64,000 nt of DNA from Bacillus sp. UNC438CL73TsuS30. Its GTDB lineage: Bacteria; Bacillota; Bacilli; Bacillales; Cytobacillaceae. The notes under the pieces are model-generated. The model did not search any database and had not been told where the DNA came from. It saw only the letters and a program-made list of their open reading frames with translations. This document shows positions 54,268 through 63,836 of this stretch, one piece after another. The stretch spans positions 170,836-234,835 of the forward strand of contig NZ_KI535295.1 in the NCBI RefSeq assembly GCF_000482325.1. The letters run 5' to 3'. How positions within the stretch are numbered: the first letter of the stretch is position 1; every line of letters starts with the position of its first letter. The translations under genes and the position numbers were made by a program.

Positions 54268-55317
54268 ATGGTAGTGGAGAAAGTTTTAGAGGTAAAAGAT
54301 TTAAATATATCCTTCCACACCTTTGCAGGGGAAGTTCAAGCAATACGAGGTGTGAGCTTTGATTTATATAAGGGAGAAACGCTGGCAATTGTTGGAGAAT
54401 CAGGTTCCGGAAAATCTGTTACAACAAAATCAATTATGCGTCTCCTTCCTGAACATAATTCAGAAATTAAAAAAGGTGAGATCCTCTTTGGTGGTAAGGA
54501 CTTAACCAAACTTAAAGATAAAGAGATGCAAAAAATCAGGGGTCATGATATATCCATGATCTTTCAAGATCCAATGACTTCATTAAATCCAACAATGAAA
54601 ATTGGCAATCAAATTATGGAGCCTCTGATTAAGCATCAAAATATGAGCAGACATGATGCAAGAGCGAGAGCCATTGATTTACTAAAGCTAGTTGGTATTC
54701 CTAAGCCGGAAATCCGTATCAATCAATATCCTCACCAATTTTCCGGTGGGATGAGACAAAGGGTCGTAATTGCGATTGCCTTAGCATGTAATCCAAAAGT
54801 TTTAATTGCAGATGAACCAACAACCGCCTTGGATGTGACCATTCAGGCACAAATATTAGAATTGATGAAGGATTTGCAAAAGAAAATTGATACTTCGATT
54901 ATTTTTATTACACATGACCTCGGCGTTGTCGCAAATGTAGCGGATCGAGTTGCGGTAATGTATGGTGGGAAGATTGTCGAAATTGGTACAGCAGATGAGA
55001 TTTTCTATAATCCCAAACATCCTTATACATGGGGATTAATCAGTTCAATGCCGGATATGGATACGGATGATGAAGAATTGTATTCGATACCGGGAACACC
55101 ACCTGATTTATTAGAACCGCCTAAAGGGGATGCATTTGCACCGCGTAATCCTTATGCGATGAAAATCGATTTAGAGCAAGAGCCACCATTCTTTAAGGTG
55201 TCTGACACTCATTATGCAGCAACTTGGCTATTACATCCGGATGCTCCTAAAGTTGAACCACCGGAAGCTGTAAAAAGACGTCAGCGTCAATTCCCTGAAA
55301 TGAAGGAGGGAAAGTAA
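54268..55317 (+). CDS. oppD: Oligopeptide transporter ATPase OppD
   Basis: 349 residues; GTG or ATG start within gaatggtagtg, here the first ATG. Walker A is GESGSGKSVTTKSI, signature [15 protein letters not shown], Walker [14 protein letters not shown]. The C-terminal extension carries the usual PPDLLEPPKGDAFAPRNPYA. No cysteine pair as in the App paralogue. Confidence 0.95.
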   Translation: MVVEKVLEVKDLNISFHTFAGEVQAIRGVSFDLYKGETLAIVGESGSGKSVTTKSIMRLLPEHNSEIKKGEILFGGKDLTKLKDKEMQKIRGHDISMIFQDPMTSLNPTMKIGNQIMEPLIKHQNMSRHDARARAIDLLKLVGIPKPEIRINQYPHQFSGGMRQRVVIAIALACNPKVLIADEPTTALDVTIQAQILELMKDLQKKIDTSIIFITHDLGVVANVADRVAVMYGGKIVEIGTADEIFYNPKHPYTWGLISSMPDMDTDDEELYSIPGTPPDLLEPPKGDAFAPRNPYAMKIDLEQEPPFFKVSDTHYAATWLLHPDAPKVEPPEAVKRRQRQFPEMKEGK

Positions 55318-56253
55318 ATGGCTCAAAATGAAAAATTACTCGAGATTAAAAATTTAAAACAATATTTTAATGTTGGAAAAGCAAATGAAGTTCGTGCCGT
55401 CGATAATGTTTCCTTTGATATTTATAAAGGGGAAGTATTAGGGTTAGTTGGGGAGTCTGGCTGTGGGAAATCTACAACCGGCCGGACCATTATCCGATTA
55501 TATAATGCTACCGGCGGGGAAGTATTGTATGATGGTGAAAATGTCCATGGGAAAAAGTCAAAAAGTGAATTAAAAGCTTTTAACCGTAAAATGCAAATGA
55601 TTTTTCAAGACCCACATGCATCATTAAATCCAAGACTAAAAGTTGCCGATATTATTGCCGAAGGAATTGACATTCATGGTCTTGCTAAATCAAAACAAGA
55701 GCGTATGGAACGTGTGTATCAGCTATTAGAAACAGTTGGGTTAAATAGAGAACATGCAAATAGATATCCTCATGAATTTAGCGGCGGTCAGCGTCAACGG
55801 ATTGGAATAGCTCGTGCACTAGCGGTCGAGCCGGAATTCATTATTGCCGACGAACCAATTTCTGCCCTGGATGTATCCATTCAAGCACAGGTTGTAAATC
55901 TAATGAAGAAACTGCAACATGAAAAGGGCTTAACTTACCTTTTCATCGCGCATGATCTCTCCATGGTAAAATACATCAGTGATCGAATTGGAGTTATGTA
56001 TTTTGGTAAAATGGTTGAGCTTGCTCCAGCTGATGAATTGTATAAAAACCCACTTCATCCTTATACTCAATCACTGTTATCAGCAATTCCGGCACCAGAC
56101 CCAATTAGTGAGCGGATGAGAAAACGGAGATCCTATGATCCGGCAAGCCATCATTATAATGAAAATGATAAGATTGAATTCCGTGAAGTAACTCCAGGAC
56201 ATTTTGTCCTTTGCTCAGAAAAAGAGTTTGCTCAATTTAAAACTTCAAAATAA
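55318..56253 (+). CDS. oppF: Oligopeptide transporter ATPase OppF
   Basis: 311 residues, starting right after the oppD stop. Walker A is [14 protein letters not shown], signature FSGGQRQRIGIARAL, Walker B FIIADEPISALDVS. Ends the operon; a perfect terminator follows. Confidence 0.95.
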   Translation: MAQNEKLLEIKNLKQYFNVGKANEVRAVDNVSFDIYKGEVLGLVGESGCGKSTTGRTIIRLYNATGGEVLYDGENVHGKKSKSELKAFNRKMQMIFQDPHASLNPRLKVADIIAEGIDIHGLAKSKQERMERVYQLLETVGLNREHANRYPHEFSGGQRQRIGIARALAVEPEFIIADEPISALDVSIQAQVVNLMKKLQHEKGLTYLFIAHDLSMVKYISDRIGVMYFGKMVELAPADELYKNPLHPYTQSLLSAIPAPDPISERMRKRRSYDPASHHYNENDKIEFREVTPGHFVLCSEKEFAQFKTSK

Positions 56254-56255
56254 CC

Positions 56256-56294
56256 AATAAAAAACGATCTCAAATGAGATCGTTTTTTATTGTC
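56256..56294. terminator. Bidirectional terminator of the opp operon
   Basis: caataaaaaacgatctca pairs with tgagatcgttttttattg around aa, with T-runs on both strands. Confidence 0.95.
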
Positions 56295-56296
56295 AT

Positions 56297-56485
56297 TTAT
56301 TTCTGATTTCCGCCAACTTGTTTCCAGTTTGTTTGATATTTTGAAACACGGTCGGTAAATTCGGTCCGTTTCTTTCCTCCGAAAACTCTTTCACCAACAC
56401 CATTTGTTATGACACCCATTAATGCTGTAATACCCACAACAAGAACGGCTACAATGGTTAAATCTGCTATGTAACCACCAATCAT
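56297..56485 (-). CDS. Small membrane protein of unknown function
   Basis: 62 residues: one membrane helix, LTIVAVLVVGITALMGVITN, near the N-terminus and a basic polar tail (FGGKKRTEFTDRVSKYQTNW). Site ggagggtt before the ATG. Conserved-looking but not recognised. Confidence 0.6.
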   Translation of the reverse strand: MIGGYIADLTIVAVLVVGITALMGVITNGVGERVFGGKKRTEFTDRVSKYQTNWKQVGGNQK

Positions 56486-57106
56486 CGTTAACCCTCCATT
56501 TTTATTTCAAATGTCAGCATGATGAATGCTTTTGAATATCCCCTATTTATATTTTAAAAGAACTTAGGGGGAATTAAAAGACATTCTTCATTATTTCCTT
56601 TAGAATTAGGGAAAACTTTGTGACTATGTCACAGCTTGATGTATGCGTTTTCATTCTGCCTTATTTAATTGAGAATATAAATTTAATAAAAGGTTAAGAA
56701 ATACTTAAGAATAATCTGTTAGAATAAAAAGCATTAAGGGACGAAATTAATATTTTTTTAGACCTACAAAAACTGCAGAAAGTAAACGAATAATCTTACA
56801 GTAAAACTCAAAGTATTACAAAATTTTAACGAAAAAAATTGATAAACCTTGAAACTTTTTACGTAAATATTCGTCTAATATAGTGTGGTTTGAAAAAATT
56901 CTTTGAGTTTTGGCCCTATGTGAATTTTTGAAAAAAAGATACCTTTTTCAGAATCAGTGGTGTATAATAAATGATATAAATTCCTTGTTTATAATAATTT
57001 TAATTAGATTCCTTGTTTATGATAGTTTTAATTAGGGTATTAATTATTAAACAGATTTCGTTTTTCTTATAAACCGATAGTTAAATAAAGAGGAGTGTGA
57101 AGACAA
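56486..57106. other. 620-bp gene-free region upstream of spxA
   Basis: AT-rich, with no credible ORF on either strand. It is expected to hold the spxA promoters; several TATAAT-like boxes are present (for example around 56963 and 56991), but no single one stands out. The only clear structure is the 28-bp tandem repeat at 56980-57035. Confidence 0.6.
56980..57035 (+). repeat. 28-bp tandem duplication upstream of spxA
   Basis: Two adjacent 28-bp units beginning attccttgtttat and ending ttttaattag differ at two positions. Each holds ttgttt and an AT-rich box, so a promoter or operator element may have been doubled. It lies 72 bp before the spxA start. Confidence 0.85.
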
Positions 57107-57502
57107 ATGGTAACATTATACACTTCACCAAGTTGCACATCATGCAGGAAAGCAAAATCATGGCTGGAAGAACATGAGATTCCTTACAAGGAAAGAAATA
57201 TTTTCTCAGAGCCCTTATCTATTGAAGAGATTAAAGAAATACTTCGTATGACTGAAGATGGAACAGATGAAATTATATCCACTCGCTCCAAGACATTTCA
57301 AAAATTGGATGTAAATTTAGATACCATGCCTCTTCAGAATTTATTCGAATTAATTAAGGAAAATCCAGGACTATTACGCCGTCCAATCATTATTGATGAG
57401 AAGCGTTTACAAGTCGGTTATAATGAAGATGAAATTCGCCGGTTCTTACCAAGAAGAGTGAGAACATTCCAATTGCGTGAAGCACAGCGAATGGTAAATT
57501 AA
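57107..57502 (+). CDS. spxA: Spx transcriptional regulator
   Basis: 131 residues, exact family length. ArsC-like fold with the redox switch CTSC (Cys 10 and 13). [20 protein letters not shown] includes the Arg contacting the RNA polymerase alpha subunit, and [20 protein letters not shown] and the basic C-terminus are standard. Activates the disulfide-stress response and is degraded by ClpXP with YjbH. Ribosome site gaggagtg. Confidence 0.97.
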   Translation: MVTLYTSPSCTSCRKAKSWLEEHEIPYKERNIFSEPLSIEEIKEILRMTEDGTDEIISTRSKTFQKLDVNLDTMPLQNLFELIKENPGLLRRPIIIDEKRLQVGYNEDEIRRFLPRRVRTFQLREAQRMVN

Positions 57503-57504
57503 AA

Positions 57505-57538
57505 GCCAAGACCTTCTGGAAGCAGAAGGTCTTTTTCA
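57505..57538 (+). terminator. Terminator of spxA
   Basis: aagaccttct pairs with agaaggtctt around ggaagc, then ttt. The rest of the interval to mecA (57539-57843) is AT-rich and shows no further gene. Confidence 0.9.
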
Positions 57539-57843
57539 TTTGTGATTTTAAAGGCATTTTGATACAATAAAATGAATATCTAATAATAAGTGAAACTTCC
57601 GTTTTATATTTTAAACGCCAGCTAATGCTGGGAAATAGGCGTATTGATGGTTTTTGATTATTTGATTAATTTTATTTCCCTTATTGCTGCTTTTGTCATA
57701 AAATAAAAGTACAAGGATTTATGTCCTTTTTTTAACAAATCTCACTAATAATAGTCCTTTCTAAATTGGGTAAATGCTTTTGGCACTGTCTGCTTGGGGG
57801 TATTTAGTCCCTTCAATATGGAAAACGGAAGGGAGAGGTAAAA

Positions 57844-58515
57844 ATGGAGATTGAAAGAATAAATGAGAATACTGTAAAGTTCTACATTTCATATGGTGAT
57901 ATAGAAGACAGAGGTTTTGACCGAGAAGAAATTTGGTACAATCGTGAGCGCAGCGAAGAACTTTTCTGGGAAATGATGGATGAGGTTCATCAGGAAGAAG
58001 AGTTTGTTGTGGAAGGTCCACTTTGGATCCAAGTTCAGGCATTGGAAAAAGGCTTAGAAATTCTTGTTACCAAAGCCCAGCTTTCTAAAGATGGCCAAAA
58101 ATTTGAACTGCCAATTCCGGGAGATAAGGTAAAGGATATACCGGTTGATGAGAATATTGAAGATATTCTTGATCAACATTTCAATCCAAAGCATGAGGTT
58201 GAGGAAGACTATTTACTTGATGAAGATCCCCTTGAATTTATGCTTGCCTTTAAGGATTTTGAGGATGTTATTATGTTATCGAAACGCGAGGGTTTGGATG
58301 AATTAAAAACGACTCTTTATCATTTTGAAGGAAGATATTATCTCTACACCGAATTTCTTGAGGATGTATTTGAGGAAGATGAAATAGATGATATCTTAAG
58401 TATCCTTTTGGAATACGGTACTGAAACACAAGTTACCATCCATCGTGTTCAGGAATACGGAAAAGAAATAATTTCTGAAAATGTGTTTTCTGAAATTAGA
58501 AAGCATTTTCACTAA
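57844..58515 (+). CDS. mecA: MecA, ClpC adaptor
   Basis: 223 residues. Delivers ComK and other targets to ClpCP. The N-terminal substrate domain is MEIERINENTVKFYISYGDI, then an acidic linker (about 100-135) and the ClpC-binding C-terminal domain (FEGRYYLYTEFLEDVFEEDE). Next to spxA as in B. subtilis. Site gggagagg. Confidence 0.96.
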   Translation: MEIERINENTVKFYISYGDIEDRGFDREEIWYNRERSEELFWEMMDEVHQEEEFVVEGPLWIQVQALEKGLEILVTKAQLSKDGQKFELPIPGDKVKDIPVDENIEDILDQHFNPKHEVEEDYLLDEDPLEFMLAFKDFEDVIMLSKREGLDELKTTLYHFEGRYYLYTEFLEDVFEEDEIDDILSILLEYGTETQVTIHRVQEYGKEIISENVFSEIRKHFH

Positions 58516-58519
58516 AATT

Positions 58520-58554
58520 AGAGCCGATTTCACTATTGAAATCGGTATTTTTTA
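58520..58554 (+). terminator. Terminator of mecA
   Basis: ccgatttca pairs with tgaaatcgg around ctat, then tattttt. Confidence 0.85.
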
Positions 58555-58572
58555 GTATTTATTCATTTTAAA

Positions 58573-60099
58573 GTGCAGGTGAGGACACTGAAAAACACTG
58601 TTAGGGTTGTTCTATTTGTTATAGTCATATCCGTAATTATGTTGATCTTTAAAGATCATATTAAGGGTGGTCTTTTCGGGGTATTTAGCCTATTTATTTC
58701 CTTGTCCGTTATTTTCATTGGATTTGTGATTTTTCTTGAGAATCGTCACCCCACGCAAACGATTACCTGGCTGGTTGTTTTAGGCGGGTTTCCGCTTGTT
58801 GGCTTTATTTTTTATCTTCTTTTCGGGCGGAATTATCGAAAGGAGAAAATGTTCCGTAAAAAGTATTTTCTAGATAAACAAGCCTTTTTGAATGTCGAAG
58901 GGGAAAATGATCCACGAAGCAGGGAAAAGTTAAGTTTAATGAGAGAACATCAAGGGAAATTATTCAGTTTGGCGCAAAAGCTTGGGAACAGTCCCATATC
59001 TTTTGATACCTCGACCAAAATTTTAACCAATGGTGAAGAAACATTCCAACATATTTTAGAAGAACTAAGAAGAGCTAAACATCATATCCATCTTGAATAT
59101 TATATTGTTCGTAATGATGTGATTGGACAAGAAATTAAAGAAATATTAGTAGAAAAAGCAATGCAGGGGGTCAAGGTTCGTTTCCTTTTTGATGCGGTCG
59201 GTTCCTGGCAATTGTCTAAGAAGTATATTGCAGATTTGAGAAATGCAGGAATTGAAACAGTTTCTTTTGGTCCGGTAAAACTTCCATTTTTAAATAATAA
59301 ATTCAACTTTCGTAACCATAGAAAAATTATTGTAATTGACGGTACCATTGGTTTTGTAGGCGGCTTAAATATTGGCGATGAATATTTAGGAAGAGTTAAA
59401 AGTATCGGATTTTGGCGTGATACTCATTTAATGGTAAAGGGAGAAGCCGTAAGGACCCTTCAGTTAATTTTTTTACAGGACTGGTATTATATGACCAACC
59501 ATAGTTTTTTAACTGCCGAATATTTATCCCCGCAACTTGATAATAAGAGCCACGGGGGGGTTCAACTAATTGCAGGAGGACCTGATAATGAGTGGAGTGT
59601 GATTAAAAATATCTTTTTTTCAATGATTGCTTCAGCTGAAAAATCGGTTTGGATTGCATCCCCTTATTTTATTCCTGATGAAGACATTTTTTCGGCGATC
59701 AAGGTGGCTGCTTTAAGCGGGATTGATGTTCGGCTCTTGGTGCCCAACCGCCCTGATAAACGAATCGTTTTTCACGCTTCACGTTCCTATTTTCCAGAAC
59801 TCTTGGAAGCAGGGGTGAAGGTGTATGAATATGAACGTGGTTTCATGCACAGCAAAATTATCATTGTAGATGAAGAACTCGCTTCGATTGGAACAGCCAA
59901 TATGGATATGCGAAGTTTTCATTTAAATTTTGAAGTTAATGCCTTTTTGTTTCGAACGAAAAGTGCACAAAAGCTGGTGGATGAATACGAAAATGATTTA
60001 AAATTTGCCAAGCAGCTTGATCTTAAAACATTCCAAAAAAGACATTTGGGCCTGCGGTTATTGGAATCAACAGCAAGGCTGATGTCCCCGTTACTATAA
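58573..60099 (+). CDS. cls: Cardiolipin synthase
   Basis: 508 residues. Joins two phosphatidylglycerols at the membrane. Two N-terminal membrane helices (about 10-60) and two HKD motifs of the phospholipase D family: NHRKIIVIDGTIGFVGG (about 245) and MHSKIIIVDEELASIGTANM (about 425). The start is uncertain: GTG at 58573 or 58579, in a region with aggtgagg. It sits between mecA and coiA, a place where B. subtilis has other genes. Confidence 0.92.
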   Translation: MQVRTLKNTVRVVLFVIVISVIMLIFKDHIKGGLFGVFSLFISLSVIFIGFVIFLENRHPTQTITWLVVLGGFPLVGFIFYLLFGRNYRKEKMFRKKYFLDKQAFLNVEGENDPRSREKLSLMREHQGKLFSLAQKLGNSPISFDTSTKILTNGEETFQHILEELRRAKHHIHLEYYIVRNDVIGQEIKEILVEKAMQGVKVRFLFDAVGSWQLSKKYIADLRNAGIETVSFGPVKLPFLNNKFNFRNHRKIIVIDGTIGFVGGLNIGDEYLGRVKSIGFWRDTHLMVKGEAVRTLQLIFLQDWYYMTNHSFLTAEYLSPQLDNKSHGGVQLIAGGPDNEWSVIKNIFFSMIASAEKSVWIASPYFIPDEDIFSAIKVAALSGIDVRLLVPNRPDKRIVFHASRSYFPELLEAGVKVYEYERGFMHSKIIIVDEELASIGTANMDMRSFHLNFEVNAFLFRTKSAQKLVDEYENDLKFAKQLDLKTFQKRHLGLRLLESTARLMSPLL

Positions 60100-60136
60100 C
60101 CAAAGCAATCGGCAATTGGCTGATTGCTTTTTTTCT
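60100..60136 (+). terminator. Terminator of cls
   Basis: aaagcaatcggc pairs with gctgattgcttt around aattg, then a T-run. Confidence 0.85.
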
Positions 60137-60192
60137 GCAAAAAAAGGACTTTTAAATAATCAATCGAATTATTATAGGAGGAGGTGAATGGC

Positions 60193-61389
60193 ATGCTAAC
60201 AGCACGCACAAAAAATGGTCAAAAAATATGTCTGGGCTATAATTACAAAAAAGAAACGCTATTATACTTTAGAAACAGGGATGAATTCTTCTGTCCAGTT
60301 TGTGGTGAAAGAGTTTTACTAAAGCTGGGCGATCAGAGAATGTATCATTTTTCTCATATAAAGGGGGGAGAATGCAGGAACTCCTATGAAAATGAGTCGG
60401 TTTATCATATGGAAGGAAAACTTCAGCTCTATCATTGGCTGTTACGTCAAAAAATCCCTGCGATCCTTGAATATTATGATAAGGAAATCCAGCAGCGGCC
60501 CGATATAAAGTTTACTTACAAAAATCAAAAATATGCTTTAGAGTTTCAATGCTCCCCAATTGCTGATGAAATTTTTTTGAAAAGAACAAGAAGCTATGTT
60601 GATGCAGGCTATGTTCCATTCTGGATTTTGGGGAATGAACAAATCCATCAAAAGAGGAAAAATATTCTCTCACTTTCAAATTTCCACTATTTATTTATAC
60701 AACAGACAGTAGAAGGTAGTTATTACTTGCCCTCCTATTGCCCCGAAAAAAAGCACTTTCACCTACTAGATTCAATTGTCTCTTATTCAATAAAAAATGC
60801 CTTTATACAAAACCACTTTTATCCCATTGGTAACGTAAAAATCAATTGTCTATTGAATCCTGAATGTCTAGGTCAAATTAATCTTTCAAATTGGAATTCT
60901 GAATTAGAGAAAGCCAATCTGAATTGGGCGCTTCACCCAAATTCGAGGCAAAACTCCTTCCTTCATGAGATTTATCAGCATAATCTTAATCTTTTTCTAT
61001 TACCTCCGGAAATTGGTCTCCCAGTTCACTCTTCACTATTGATTCAAACTTCACCAATCATTTGGCAAACCTATGTGTATCTTGATATCTTGGCTCAAAT
61101 ACATCCAATGGACATATTTACGGTTCAAGAAGTAGAAAGGAGTTTTTATAAGAGAATAGGGAAAAAGGAAATTATCATCCGTGATCTCCCGTTAATTAAG
61201 CAGGTTCATCCTTTTACTGCAGTGATGGAATATCTTTTTATATTGGACAGACTTGGGATTGTGGCTCAAAAGGGAAAAGCTGCTTTTCAACTAAACAGGA
61301 ATATCCCCCTTCCACAATCAAATCGTGAAAGGGAAGATCGGAAGAAGGGTTTTTTTCAAAAATATCAGCGAATGATTTCAAAAGGATAA
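60193..61389 (+). CDS. coiA: CoiA competence protein
   Basis: 398 residues from the ATG after aggaggagg. Needed for processing of DNA taken up in transformation in relatives. The N-terminal zinc-like element is FFCPVCGERVLLKLGDQRMY with HFSH and a CRNSYE segment, followed by a nuclease-like core, LEYYDKEIQQRPDIKFTYKN and YALEFQCSPIADE (PD-(D/E)XK-like ExQ). The C-terminal half is less conserved. No clear competence box was searched out upstream. Confidence 0.92.
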   Translation: MLTARTKNGQKICLGYNYKKETLLYFRNRDEFFCPVCGERVLLKLGDQRMYHFSHIKGGECRNSYENESVYHMEGKLQLYHWLLRQKIPAILEYYDKEIQQRPDIKFTYKNQKYALEFQCSPIADEIFLKRTRSYVDAGYVPFWILGNEQIHQKRKNILSLSNFHYLFIQQTVEGSYYLPSYCPEKKHFHLLDSIVSYSIKNAFIQNHFYPIGNVKINCLLNPECLGQINLSNWNSELEKANLNWALHPNSRQNSFLHEIYQHNLNLFLLPPEIGLPVHSSLLIQTSPIIWQTYVYLDILAQIHPMDIFTVQEVERSFYKRIGKKEIIIRDLPLIKQVHPFTAVMEYLFILDRLGIVAQKGKAAFQLNRNIPLPQSNREREDRKKGFFQKYQRMISKG

Positions 61390-61502
61390 ATGAAATATTA
61401 ATGAAGGGCATAATAATAGAGAATGAAGGAATTTGGAAGGAAAAGGAGAAATATTATAGTGGGTTCTTTTGGTAATTTGGAAATTAGAATGGAGGATGAA
61501 AG

Positions 61503-63320
61503 ATGGCAAATGAAACTGCAATTAAAACGCTGCCGGCTAGAAGTGAAATCCCTGTTGAAGAAACCTGGAAATTAGAAGATATATTTGCAAATGATGAGGC
61601 GTGGGAAAAGGAATTCCAGGAGGTAAAAGGCCAAATCCCTGGAGCGAAACAATTTGAAGGAAAGCTTGGAGAGAGTGCGGAGACTCTATTTAAAGCCCTT
61701 CAGTATCAGGATCAACTTCTTGAAAGACTTGGAAAGCTCTATGCCTATTCCCATATGAGATATGATCAAGATACAACGAATTCATTTTATCAAGGCTTAG
61801 ATGATCGGATGAAAAACCTTTACGCTCAAGCGGGTAGTGCACTTGCTTTTATTGTTCCAGAACTATTATCGATTGATGAAAGTAAACTTAAAGGGTTTTT
61901 AACGGAGAAGCCTGAGCTAAAGCTTTACGAGCATGCAATTGAGGAAATTAATCTGCAAAGGCCGCATGTTCTTTCAGCTGAACAAGAAGCATTGTTAGCA
62001 GAAGCGGGCGAGGTGATGGATGCTTCGAGCAATACATTTGGGATGCTAAACAATGCTGATTTGGCGTTTCCATCCATTAAAGATGAAAATGGGGAAGAGG
62101 TAGAAATTACCCATGGCCGCTACATACGATTCTTAGAGAGCACTGACCAACGCGTACGCCGGGATGCTTTTAAAGCGGTGTATGAAACCTATGGTAATTT
62201 CCGCAATACATTCGCAAGCACCCTTAGTGGAAATGTGAAGAAGGATAATTTTAATGCAAGAATTAGAAAGTATGAATCAGCAAGGCAGGCAGCATTGGCA
62301 GCCAATAATATCCCCGAAAGTGTGTATGATAATTTGGTAAAAGCAGTAAACGAAAACTTGCATTTATTACAGCGATATATAAAGCTGCGCAAGAAGGTTC
62401 TAGGTCTTAGTGAACTGCATATGTACGATTTATATACACCACTTGTCAAAGATGTAAAAATGGAGATTAAATATGAGGAAGCAAAGGATATTGTTTTAAA
62501 AGGACTAGCGCCACTCGGGGAAGAGTATGCTAAAGTTTTAAAAGAAGGCTTTGAAAACCGCTGGGTAGATGTTCACGAAAATAAAGGGAAACGAAGCGGC
62601 GCGTATTCTTCTGGCTCCTATGGCACTAATCCCTATATCCTCTTGAACTGGCAGGATAATGTGAATAATCTATTTACACTTGCTCATGAGTTAGGACATT
62701 CCGTGCATAGTTTCTATACACGTAAATCACAGGCCTATCCATATGGGAACTATTCAATATTCGTTGCCGAAGTGGCGTCGACCTGTAATGAGGCATTGTT
62801 AAATGATTATTTATTAAAGACCATTGATGATGAACAGAAACGGATTTATTTGTTAAACCATTACTTAGAAGGATTTAGAGGAACTGTGTTCCGGCAAACC
62901 ATGTTTGCAGAATTTGAACACCTTATCCATCAAAAACTTCAAAATAACGAGGCGTTAACGGCTGAGTTATTAACAAAAGAATACTATGAGCTAAACAAAA
63001 AGTATTTTGGAGAAGAGGATATTGTCATTGATGAAGAAATTGGCTTAGAGTGGTCAAGAATCCCTCATTTTTATTACAATTATTATGTGTATCAATATGC
63101 CACTGGATTTAGTGCGGCAACCGCATTAAGTAAGCAAATTCTAGAAGAAGGGGAGCCTGCCGTAAAGCGCTATATAGGGTTCCTTAGTGCAGGAAGCTCT
63201 GATTACCCAATTGAAGTCCTTAAAAAGGCAGGAGTGGACATGACCAGCTCCCAGCCAATTAAAGATGCCTGCAAGGTATTTGAAGAAAAGCTAAACGAGC
63301 TTGAACAGTTGTTATCATGA
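61503..63320 (+). CDS. pepF: Oligoendopeptidase F
   Basis: 605 residues. Cytoplasmic M3-family zinc metallopeptidase that degrades peptides of about 5-25 residues. The zinc motif is LAHELGHSVHSF (about 394), with the third ligand Glu in FVAEVASTCNEALL. The N-terminal helical segments and C-terminal SAGSSDYPIEVLKKAGVDMT are typical. Degrades imported peptides, so it fits with the peptide transporters upstream. Site ggaggatg. Confidence 0.96.
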   Translation: MANETAIKTLPARSEIPVEETWKLEDIFANDEAWEKEFQEVKGQIPGAKQFEGKLGESAETLFKALQYQDQLLERLGKLYAYSHMRYDQDTTNSFYQGLDDRMKNLYAQAGSALAFIVPELLSIDESKLKGFLTEKPELKLYEHAIEEINLQRPHVLSAEQEALLAEAGEVMDASSNTFGMLNNADLAFPSIKDENGEEVEITHGRYIRFLESTDQRVRRDAFKAVYETYGNFRNTFASTLSGNVKKDNFNARIRKYESARQAALAANNIPESVYDNLVKAVNENLHLLQRYIKLRKKVLGLSELHMYDLYTPLVKDVKMEIKYEEAKDIVLKGLAPLGEEYAKVLKEGFENRWVDVHENKGKRSGAYSSGSYGTNPYILLNWQDNVNNLFTLAHELGHSVHSFYTRKSQAYPYGNYSIFVAEVASTCNEALLNDYLLKTIDDEQKRIYLLNHYLEGFRGTVFRQTMFAEFEHLIHQKLQNNEALTAELLTKEYYELNKKYFGEEDIVIDEEIGLEWSRIPHFYYNYYVYQYATGFSAATALSKQILEEGEPAVKRYIGFLSAGSSDYPIEVLKKAGVDMTSSQPIKDACKVFEEKLNELEQLLS

Positions 63321-63321
63321 G

Positions 63322-63358
63322 AAAAGGGATGGCGCTTAAACATGCGTCATCCCTTTTT
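63322..63358. terminator. Terminator after pepF
   Basis: aaaagggatggcgc pairs with gcgtcatccctttt (two mismatches) around ttaaacat, with T-runs on both sides. Confidence 0.85.
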
Positions 63359-63530
63359 AAAACCCGCGAAATCGTTTCCTTTCATTTACGAAGAATAAAA
63401 TGGCGAAAATGGATAGGAACAACAGGGGAATGCTGATCCATAATGGGAAAATTTTAAGCAGTGCTAGCAAATGAAGAAAAAAGGCTAGGATAAAAAAAAG
63501 AATCATGAAGAAAATCGAGAGCTTCTTCAT
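63357..63530 (-). CDS. Small two-helix membrane protein
   Basis: 57 residues from the ATG after aggtgg: MKKLSIFFMILFFILAFFLH and ILFFVNERKRFRGF. Two hydrophobic helices separated by a short turn, ending with a basic tail. Conserved-looking small protein of unknown function. Confidence 0.6.
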   Translation of the reverse strand: MKKLSIFFMILFFILAFFLHLLALLKIFPLWISIPLLFLSIFAILFFVNERKRFRGF

Positions 63531-63608
63531 TGGAAATTCCACCTACTTTTGCTTTATCTCAATATTAGTTTATTGTCCAATTCGAAAAAATATGACTTTT
63601 TGACAATA

Positions 63609-63626
63609 TTGTGAAATAAAGCACAA
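63609..63626. promoter_or_regulatory. Dyad resembling a Rex or Fnr site
   Basis: ttgtg-aaataaag-cacaa is a perfect 5-bp dyad and matches the Rex consensus ttgtgaan4ttcacaa except at two positions. It lies 9 bp after TTGACA. No gene follows on the plus strand inside the window, so its target is unknown. Confidence 0.35.
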
Positions 63627-63836
63627 AGTCATTGTTTAAGGTACAACGCCATGATATAGTTAACTCGTGAAGTTGATCACAACAAACATAAACCCCTTTG
63701 TTTGACCGTGAAAGATTTCTCCCATCCCCTTTTAGTTAGGTTGTTTTCGGATAGATTGTGTTTTTCGAACAAAATTAATGTTAAACCGTTTCTCCCTACG
63801 GCTTCCAGTTTGGACTCGAATGCCATTGGGTTCACC

